A stretch of 64,000 bases of DNA from Chrysemys picta bellii (lineage: Eukaryota > Chordata > Testudines > Emydidae): the NCBI RefSeq assembly GCF_011386835.1, contig NC_088797.1, forward strand, positions 100,140,264 through 100,204,263. Direction: 5' to 3'. The translations under genes and the position numbers were made by a program. How positions within the stretch are numbered: position 1 is the stretch's first letter; every line of letters begins with the position of its first letter. The notes beneath the pieces are model-generated. The model was not told where the DNA came from, searched no databases, and saw only the letters and a program-made list of their open reading frames with translations. Shown piece after piece: positions 46,429 to 64,000 of this stretch.

Positions 46429-47171
46429 ATCACAAATTGAATATAATCCAATGATGTGATGCAGCTGCAAAAAAGGCTAATGACATTCTAGGGTGTAGAA
46501 CAGGAGTGTCATATTTAAAATATGGCAGATAATGGTCTCACTCTATTCAACACTGGTGAGGCATCAGCTGGAATGCTGTGTCCAATTCTGGTTAGCACAC
46601 TTTAGGAAAGATGGAGAGAAACTGGAGAAAATCCACAGCGAGTAAAAAAAAAAAAAGAAATGATAAAAGGGTTAGAAAACTTGACCTATGAGGAAAGGTT
46701 AAAAAGGATAGGCGTGTTTAGTCTTGACAGAAGAAGACAGCGAGGTGATCTGATAATCGTTTTCAAATATGTTAAGGGCCGTTATAAAGAGGATAGTGAT
46801 CAATTGTTCTTCATGTCCATTGAAGCTAAGACAAGAAGTAATGGGCTTATTCTGCTGCAAGGGAGATTTAGGTTAGATATTAGAAATGTTTTCAACTGTA
46901 AGGATAGTTAAGTACTGGAATAGGTTATGAAGGGAGGTTGTAGAATCCTTATCATTGGAGGTTTCAAAGAACAGATTAGAAAATCACCTGTCAAGGATGG
47001 TTAGTTATAGGAGAGCTCAGAGGGAGCTGGACTAGATGATCTTTTGAGGTCCCTTCCAGTCCTTCATTTCTATGATTCTATAGCTCTCTTTCCTTAAAGT
47101 GTTCCCTTACTTTCTGTGAGAGATTCAATAGCCCAGTTGTTTCTCCTGTTTATAAAGTTAGGTCATCCAAT

Positions 47172-47412
47172 CAGGGCCGGCTCCAGCATTTCTGCCGCCC
47201 CAAGCAAAAAAAAAAACCCCCGTTCGCAATCAGCGGTGGCAATTGGGAAGAAAAAAAAAAAAGCCGCAATTGGCGGCGGCAGTTCAGTGGCAGGTCCTTC
47301 GCTCCTAGAGGAAGCGAGGGACCTGCCGCCCCCGAATTGCCGCAGGTGCGCCCCTCTCCCTTGGCCGCCCCCAAGCACCTGCTTGTTAAGCTGGTGACTG
47401 GAGCCGGCCCTG
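47172..47412. mobile_element. hAT MITE with CAGGGCCGGCTC ends
   Basis: Left end CAGGGCCGGCTCCAGC and right end CTGGAGCCGGCCCTG, flanked by the perfect 8-bp duplication CATCCAAT (47164-47171 and 47413-47420). 241 bp, with two A runs near 47206 and 47249. Smaller relative of 19388-19824. Confidence 0.9.
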
Positions 47413-47420
47413 CATCCAAT

Positions 47421-49760
47421 CAAGGAAACAGAAAACATAGCATGTGACAAAATGACCAAGCCCACAAACCAAATTCCAAGTATGGAATGCTCACAGAACT
47501 GCTCTCTATGAAAATTTTGTGAAAATTCACAGGCCCAAATAAGTTCATAAAAACAGTTATGAATTATGTTGAAATTAATAAGAATTGTTGTCTATTCATG
47601 GTCAGTTTGTGAATAGTATAAATGATCAGATCCATACATTATAGTATTCACAATAGATACTTTCAATTTCTGTTAGTTGATCTGTCCAACATCTTAATCA
47701 TTTTGTTGCTCTTCTTTGCATTCCCTTCAGTAAATCAATATCTTTCTGTTACTGTGGAGACCAGAAATAAACACAGTATGTTAGGTATTATCTCATCAGT
47801 ATTGTACATGAATTGCATGGTTCATGGTATAATGCATCTGCATATGCAGCCCAACAGTCACAGTGGGCCGTATGCTCCCCTGAGATGCCTGCCTCAGAGG
47901 AGAAAGGAAAGAAGCAACATATGGGAAATATGTCACAGAAGCCTCCTTGCTAAATGAGCAAATCTAAGTGGTATGTTGCCATCTCATATCTGATTTAAAA
48001 AATAAGCTCTCACAGAAAAAGTCATTAGAGAATCATTAATTTGCCATGTATGAGGACAACTGTTTGCATTTGCAAATTGGAGCATTATTGAGCCAGGAAA
48101 TACTTATAATTAGAAATCATTGCCTTATGGATCAAGCTAGTGATTCATAAGGAGTTTGATCCATCCTCTACTGAAATCAATGGAAAGGTTCCCATTGTCT
48201 TCAAAGGCTATTGGAGCAGTTTACTCCCTTGTCTCTTTATATGGAAGGTGAAAGGATCCCCATAATGAACAATTGGAATATGGAATAACCTGCCCTTTAT
48301 TCCCTAACCCTGTTAATAAGTGGTTGGTTTATGCCATGGAGTATAAGAGTTTTTATCTGTTATATTTTTAATCTTATTGATGCAATATAAATCTATGTGT
48401 CCTCATCATCCATATAAACGGAGGTTACTATAGCAACAACCAGGGCCACATCAAATGATGCATGGCACTAGTATGGCAGTAGTTATTAGTCAGATAGCTG
48501 AAGTATCAAGGAGTATTTTTTTCCATCTGTGATTGACCAAGAGGTTGTGACTATTTCTCTTAGGTGTATATCTCAGCACAGTTATTCATTTCATCTTAAT
48601 TTCCATTTTGGATTACCACAATTACTCTACACTGGGTTACACTTAAAGACAATTCAAAAACTTTAGGTAGTGCAAAACCTGGCTGAACTACACAACTGGG
48701 TGCTTTTTGCACAAAATGAATTCCCTTTCAGCCCATTTCTGAGTGAATACAAGTTGTTGATTTTAACTTATAATGACTGTCTCTCTCTTTGTATTACCAG
48801 TGGCAAAGATCAACTGAATTGCTTGAACTGACCATCCTCAGATTTGTAAATTGGGGAATGGAGGCAGAGTATTCTCAGTGATAGGCTCTCACCTACCCTA
48901 TGATCTGACAGAGCCAGAATTTGTTGACTTTCAGGACATATTGTAAAGTCTGCCTACTAACCCAGGTTTTTAAGAGTGGAAGGTTCTGAGTGTGGCTCTG
49001 GACCTTATCTTTTATAAGATTACATCATTTGCTTACCTTGAAATGTGTTTTAAGTTTTATTGTATATAGGCCTACAGCTTTTGATAGATGTATTATGTCA
49101 GTTGAAATATAAATCAACATATATGTGCATTACACAACTTGGAACTATTCTGTTCTTCAGGCCAATACCCAATTCAGGAGCAAGTTCAAGATACTCTAAA
49201 TAGAGATATGCTTGAGTTGGGAAATGCTGGTGCTAAAATTGGATCTGAGCTCTACTCACCGATGTTCAAGTGGATTATGCAGTGTTCTTGTTTAGCCATT
49301 AGACAGATAATAAAAAATATAAACACACTGTGCACTAGAAATGGTCAGTTTCTGATCTGAACTTCTCCATAGCTCATGAAGGAGGAGGGTTTTTACCTGC
49401 TGTTCCAATCTAGGTTCATCTCTAATTGTAATGTTCAAGTACTGTGCTAACTGGGCATACAGTTGTGGAAGACTGTTTAAAATAGTTACATTTTTTCTTA
49501 TTGTATGACTCAAGACTCAGATATTTGCCAATTATGTTGACACTTGTCATATTTTCAGAGATGTTTGAAATGCAGTTACCAAACCATGCGAAATCACATC
49601 AATACCATGCCACTTTCTCTATAAGTTTAAGTAGTGTGTGCAATTTTGGACATCTGTATTCCTTGATTGGAATTCTGGGAACCTAAGAGAGTTGGTAACT
49701 CTTTTGTACTTTCATGGGACTCCACATAATAGATTCACTTTGGTCTTTTGCATTCACTGT
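47421..49760. other. Intergenic, no feature recognised
   Basis: AT-rich. A half-palindrome motif (TGAAATCAATGG) lies near 48172. No supported gene. Confidence 0.5.
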
Positions 49761-49769
49761 TCATATACA

Positions 49770-50434
49770 CAGGGTCGGTGCAAGGATGTTTTGCGCCCTC
49801 GGCAAAACTTCCACCTTGCGCCCTTCCCCCCTCCCCAAGCCCTGCGGCAGCTCCCCCCCCCCCCCCCCCGCGGCAGCTCCCCACCCATCCCGGCCCAGGG
49901 AACCTTGCAGCAGCTCCCCACCCTAGCTCACCTCTGCTCTGTCCCCTCCCCGAGTCCTACGGCAGCTCCCTCCCCCCGACCGCCCTGAGGCACCTCCCCC
50001 GCAGCAGCTCCCCCTCCCCGCCCGGTGAAGCCGTGCAGCAGCTCCTCATCCCAGCTCACCTCTGCTCTGCCTCCTCCCTGAGCACGCCGTTGCTGTTCCA
50101 CTTCTCCTGCCTCCCAGGCTTGCGGCGCCAATCAGCTGTTTGGCGCCGCAAGTCTGGGAGGGAGAGAAGCAGAGTGGGGCGGCGTGCTCAGGGGAGGAGG
50201 CGGAGCAGAGGTGAGCTGGGGCGGGGAGTGCCCCTGCATGCCGCCCCCCCCTTACTTGCTGCAGGTGGCCCTCCCCGTGCCCCCCTGCCCCAGCTCCCTC
50301 CGCCTAAATGCCGATGATGACCGGGGCGGCCGAAGATCCAGCCTCTGCGGTCGCCACCGAAGAAAATGCTGCCCCCCCAAATGCTAGCGCCCTAGGCAAC
50401 CGCCTAGGTCGCCTAATAGGTTGCACCGGCCCTG
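49770..50434. mobile_element. hAT MITE with CAGGGYCGGTGCAA ends
   Basis: Left end CAGGGTCGGTGCAAGG and right end GTTGCACCGGCCCTG, flanked by the perfect 8-bp duplication CATATACA (49762-49769 and 50435-50442). 665 bp with a C-rich interior (17-base C run at 49853-49869) and CAGCTCC-type repeats. The 189-codon frame across it has no known domain. Confidence 0.9.
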
Positions 50435-50790
50435 CATATACAGCCCATGAGGAGGTGTGGTATTGGTTCATTATGTGGAAAGCCAGTGTCATGCTGACTA
50501 CAATCCTCTGAAGGGAATGTACAAACCTGCATTTTCACTACATGCAAGATTTCCTCCAATTTTGGATAAATGTAATAAGTCTAATTTATTGCTCTGTTTT
50601 AGCATTTTCTAAAGCTCAGTTATAGGGTTTTCTTTCATCACTGTATTATCTTATCTCAGGCTGTCAGTTGAGTTGCAATCCCATTTTTTGGCACATTTAT
50701 ATATACAAAAAACACATTAACACTTTTGGTGGGGAAGGACAGATAGGAGAATTTCTCAGCTATCCTGTTGAATTTTTGAGGTTGTCCTGC

Positions 50791-51234
50791 CAGGGCCGGC
50801 TCTGGCTTTTTTTTGCCCTAGGCAAAAAAGCCACCCGCTGACCCCCTCCCCCAGCACGGCAGGAGAGGGCGCCGAGCCCGGCTGCGGGCCCGCAATCTCC
50901 GACCGGCTGGAGCGCTGGGGGGAGGGCGGCGAGCCCGGCCGGGGCTCTCCGCTCTCCCCGGCGGCCAGAGCGCCGGGAGCAGGGCGGAGAGCCCGGCTGA
51001 GGCTCTCCGCTCTCCCCGGCGGCCAGAGCGCCAGGAGGAGAGCGGCGAGCCCGGCCGGGGCTCTCTGCTCTCCCCGGCGGCCAGAGCGCGGGGGGGGAGG
51101 GCGGCGAGTCCGCCGTGGCTCTCCGCTCTCCCCGACCGGCCAGAGCGCCGGGGGGAGGGCGGCGAGCCCGGCCGGGGCCCCGCCGCGCCGCCCCAAGCAC
51201 ATGCTTGGTGGGTTGGTGCCTGGAGCCGGCCCTG
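50791..51234. mobile_element. hAT MITE with CAGGGCCGGCTC ends
   Basis: Left end CAGGGCCGGCTCTGGC and right end CTGGAGCCGGCCCTG, flanked by the perfect 8-bp duplication TGTCCTGC (50783-50790 and 51235-51242). The interior has about five ~65-bp units like those at 19388-19824 but reads in the opposite sense relative to some units. The 216-codon minus-strand frame across it is an artefact of these units. Confidence 0.9.
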
Positions 51235-51242
51235 TGTCCTGC

Positions 51243-52594
51243 GATGCACTATGTATGTGCATGCAGTTTTGCCTTCTTGGTGGACACAAAGGATGAGGAT
51301 ATATTTCTAGTACTTGTTTAGGATTTTTTTTAAGCATAAGTGGTAGAGGCCCATGCTTTTTGAGCTGAAAGACAAGGGTCCTAGTCTTCATTTCCCACAT
51401 ACACATGTAATGTATTTAGTAACTGGTTCTGGATCTGTTGCCTGCCACATAATTTGTTATGCTCCCTATTTTTATCACTTTCCACCTGCATAGCCTCTCA
51501 TACTGACCATTATTCTATCACAGTGGGACTGAGAAGGACTGAATACAACTCCTTTGGTAGCTTGTCAGTGCTATTGCACTTCTGAATGATATTAAGTGCT
51601 CCTCTTACTATCCCATGGGTTAGAACATGCTGCCTTTACAGAAGTCCGATCTAGCTTGAAATGCGAGACTTAGGGTAGAAAATGAATCTATCTATCTAGG
51701 CATGTATATTATTTTTATCACTGTGGCTTCTGAGCACTGTGGATCCTAGCATGGCTGAATTGGAGTTCGGAAATAGGGATAGCCCAAACATTTCATTTTG
51801 AAATTTTTTAAATTGAAGTAAGCAGGGTCATTGAAGGTCCACTCCAACCAATTCATTTCTGACTGAATCTTTTTTCTGTACTGCTGTTCTCTGAAGAATG
51901 GAAATGCACTTGACTGATATACTGTGAAAGGAGTCTAGATAAAATAAAACCTTAGATTTCAAAAGACATTTATTCATACCCAATGGCTGTTGTCTACATT
52001 GGTAGATATGATTTAATGTCTTTTGCCATTACATGTGATTTCAGCCTAAAGCTGTGGACACTGGTGGCATACCTTTTTATTTCAAAAGATTCCATGGTAA
52101 AAGTCTTTGTTAATTAATTCCTGTTCAAAAGTGAATCTATATACAGTATGTTTCTTAATGAAAGCGTGCTTTACAGATGCATTTATTTAAGGAGGATTTC
52201 TTTGCTATGACATTAGCAGAGTCCCCCACTTGCAATTTTTGGAATACTGCTAAAAAACAAGAACAGGATTGTTCTTGAAGGACACAGAGAGAGAATGTTT
52301 CTTTTATCATTTCTTAACTAGATTGACAGTGTGGATAGGCTCTGCTCCTATTGTGCTTTTATAACCCCCTGATCCCACCTACTGCTATAACTGTTTTCTA
52401 TAATAAAAATATCAGTTACTGTGATGTTTTGTAGCGCATCCTTTTGTGGCAGCCCTTGTTACTAAATTGTTTGCTTTCCCTGCAACGTCTTCTGTGACTT
52501 TAAAGCAATATATTCTGTCAGTTTATTTCTACATCCTCAACAGTTAATACTTTTCTTCTTGTCCCCTTTTGTCTGTCTTGGTTCTGTAAGTGGG
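51243..52594. other. Intergenic, no feature recognised
   Basis: AT-rich, lying between the MITE cluster and the CFAP46 promoter region. No named repeat or exon. Confidence 0.5.
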
Positions 52595-52602
52595 GATGCG
52601 GA

Positions 52603-52711
52603 TAGGATGACCAGCTGGGACAGTCCCGATTTTTGTGTCTTTTTCTTATGTAGGCTCCTATTACCCACCACCCCTGTCCCAATTTTTCACATTTGCTGTC
52701 TGGTCACCCTA
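52603..52711. mobile_element. hAT-like MITE with TAGGGTGACCAG ends, upstream of CFAP46
   Basis: Left end TAGGATGACCAGCTGGGACA and right end TGCTGTCTGGTCACCCTA, flanked by the perfect 8-bp duplication GATGCGGA (52595-52602 and 52712-52719). 109 bp. A second copy in the opposite orientation lies at 58204-58313. Confidence 0.87.
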
Positions 52712-52779
52712 GATGCGGAGATGGGCTGGGGTGGACCTATGAATGTATTTTCTTCTGTCTGACCAAACACACACATCAG

Positions 52780-53510
52780 AATTGTCTGAGTGTCCAGGCC
52801 CTCACAAGCACTCCCCTGAGAGGCAGAGCTGGAAGCCGAGTGTTTGGGGCAGACGGTGCTCTGAATCTGGGTCCCTCCTGTGTGGATTCAGCCTCACACT
52901 ATTGGCAGTGGCTGCCTTGGGAGTTGGGTGGCTGACTCCACCACATCCCTACTGCTGGTGCCAGCTTCAGGGCAACTCCATTCCCAGTGACTGGCCAGTC
53001 CCCGCTCACCCAGAACGCGGGAGGCAGGTATTAGAAACATCCCCCCCCCCCCCCCCCCGCGGCTGGGAAAGCTCCGGGCTGGGAAGGGAAGTGTGTCCCG
53101 GGCAGGAACCCGTAGGGGGAAGCGAGGTATGTTGGTGCGTTGCTAGGAGCCGCTGGGCAGGGAGCAGGGAGTGCTGCCGAGCAGGGGATGGAGGGCGCCG
53201 CTTGCCGATAGCGTCTGGTGCGGGCAGGTGTTAGTGGGGCAGGGAGAGCGGGCGGAGCGGGGGTGTCGGGCCTGGGGGGGCTGTTAGGAGATGAGGAGCG
53301 GGGCAGCGGGAGCGAGGCGAGTCGGGGTCCAGGCAGGGGCGGTGTTGGGGGACGGCGGCGTGGACGCTTTAGCAGGACAAATTTCCTTGTGTTCCGGCCT
53401 TTATTCTAAAGGCCGTGCCCGGACTGCCCAGTGGCCCCCGCGCCCCGGCACTATAGCCTGCAACCAGCCCCCCCGTGCGTGTACCACCGCTGCGCAATAG
53501 TGCAGAGCTT
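52780..53510 (+). promoter_or_regulatory. GC/CpG-rich block, probable CFAP46 promoter and untranslated first exon
   Basis: This stretch is clearly richer in GC and CpG than its AT-rich surroundings and lies 360-1100 bp before the CFAP46 start codon. It includes an 18-base C run (53041-53058). It holds candidate 5' splice donors such as gcgag|gtatgt near 53126 and gcag|gtgtta near 53226. At 53139 GTTGCTAGG resembles a half X-box (RFX site), which is common in promoters of ciliary genes. No TATA box is evident. Where transcription starts and which donor is used cannot be decided from sequence alone. Alternative: an ordinary GC-rich island without promoter activity. Confidence 0.6.
53041..53058. 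repeat. 18-base C homopolymer
   Basis: Eighteen consecutive C in the CpG-rich block before CFAP46. Such runs are often miscounted in sequencing. Confidence 0.9.
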
Positions 53511-53870
53511 TTTAAAGATAAGGAACTAGACTATTTGTAAATGTGACGTTTGTTCGTTTTGCTGGTCTCCTAGAGTCTCTGGGAAGTGTGGTCAGCCAAG
53601 AGAGGCCAGGGCCATCTACAGAAAGAGAATTAAAATACACCCCTTTCTGTCTGGCAGCTTTAGCTATATTTGTGATCTAAATAGACCCTGCGGTGTGCAG
53701 CATGGAGATTTAATAGCACAGTAATCATTATGGATCAAAAATAAATTTAGTGTTTTTTTAAATCTGATTTAATTAATTCAAGCGTCTATGTAAATAGTGT
53801 TTATTTGAAACAATTGTGTTTATTGTATTCATAGCAGACTTGTTCAATCGGAGGCTTTGCGACTAAGAAC

Positions 53871-64000
<10,130 letters not shown>

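Larger units (their letters stand above)
44570..47082 (+). pseudogene. CR1 LINE relic, split by an LTR-like insert
   Basis: The 5' part (44570-45088) encodes LDFNKAFDS (RT motif A). Motif B follows in degenerate form (RGVLKRSVPSAVLFNIFISD). Motif C is FVEDT in place of the usual FADDT, so a catalytic Asp is lost. The 3' part (46434-47082) encodes GLENLTYEERLKRIGVFSLD and RRRQRGDLI with RFRLDIRN, the conserved CR1 C-terminus. It ends in GAGGTCCCTTCCAGTCC and TATGATTCTATA, the CR1 3' end. Stops and frameshifts are frequent. The insert at 45089-46428 divides it at the LGITVDH segment. Confidence 0.85.

Noticed and set aside
45973..46470. 165-codon minus-strand frame with PAAEYPEELEEPE repeats, resembling a low-complexity protein
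   Set aside because: It crosses the right boundary of the LTR-like insert into CR1 sequence, lies over the LTR promoter motifs and has no recognisable domain.
49748..50317. 189-codon Pro/Ser-rich frame
   Set aside because: It starts before and runs through the C-rich MITE at 49770-50434, and there is no known domain.
50756..51406. 216-codon minus-strand frame, the longest in the window
   Set aside because: It spans a MITE and its flanks, and its Pro/Ala/Gly/Arg repeats follow the GC-rich ~65-bp units. Similar frames occur on both strands.
1..52000. Exons of a neighbouring gene such as ADGRA1, which lies upstream of CFAP46 in mammals
   Set aside because: No receptor-like or other host coding segment with splice sites was recognised in this interval.

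Overview
This looks like vertebrate nuclear DNA, most likely a turtle or a close sauropsid. It is AT-rich intergenic and intronic sequence with consensus GT-AG introns, CR1 LINE remnants, Penelope-like retroelements (PLEs), a tRNA-derived SINE, hAT-type miniature elements with 8-bp target duplications, and TG...CA solo LTRs. The species call is inference from the repeat mix, not from a search. There are no prokaryotic gene structures, tRNA or rRNA genes, or CRISPR arrays.

The only host gene I can support is the 5' part of CFAP46 (TTC40), on the + strand at the right end. Five coding exons (53871-53919, 54514-54638, 55764-55895, 60462-60526, 61008-61172) join in frame, all with GT-AG boundaries, and encode about the first 178 residues. 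A GC/CpG-rich block at about 52780-53510 just upstream is the likely promoter, probably with an untranslated first exon. The gene continues beyond the window.

The roughly 52 kb upstream is intergenic and dominated by nested mobile elements. At 1-9.4 kb, two solo LTRs of one family (19-2053 and 7095-9404) each have their own 4-bp duplication. One holds a nested solo LTR (98-692) and the other a hAT element (8017-8750). At 13.6-14.6 kb there is an RTE-like reverse transcriptase relic, itself interrupted by a 214-bp TA-flanked MITE. At 19.3-20.8 kb a head-to-head PLE carries a frameshifted GIY-YIG endonuclease and a nested hAT MITE.

At 21.7-31.2 kb there are hAT elements, a Gypsy gag-like scrap, a perfect PLE palindrome (27582-27813) and three LTRs. 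At 35.2-36.5 kb there is another solo LTR. At 41.1-42.3 kb three inverted PLE 3'-end structures lie close together. At 44.6-47.1 kb a CR1 LINE is split by a 1340-bp LTR-like insert that contains fifteen 40-bp CpG-rich repeats. At 47.2-51.2 kb three hAT MITEs sharing CAGGGYCGG ends lie close together.

I found no previously undescribed functional system. The most informative observations are two palindromic PLE inserts that each carry a single target-site duplication and hammerhead-like motifs, the minisatellite-bearing solo LTR, and the resolved 5' structure of CFAP46.
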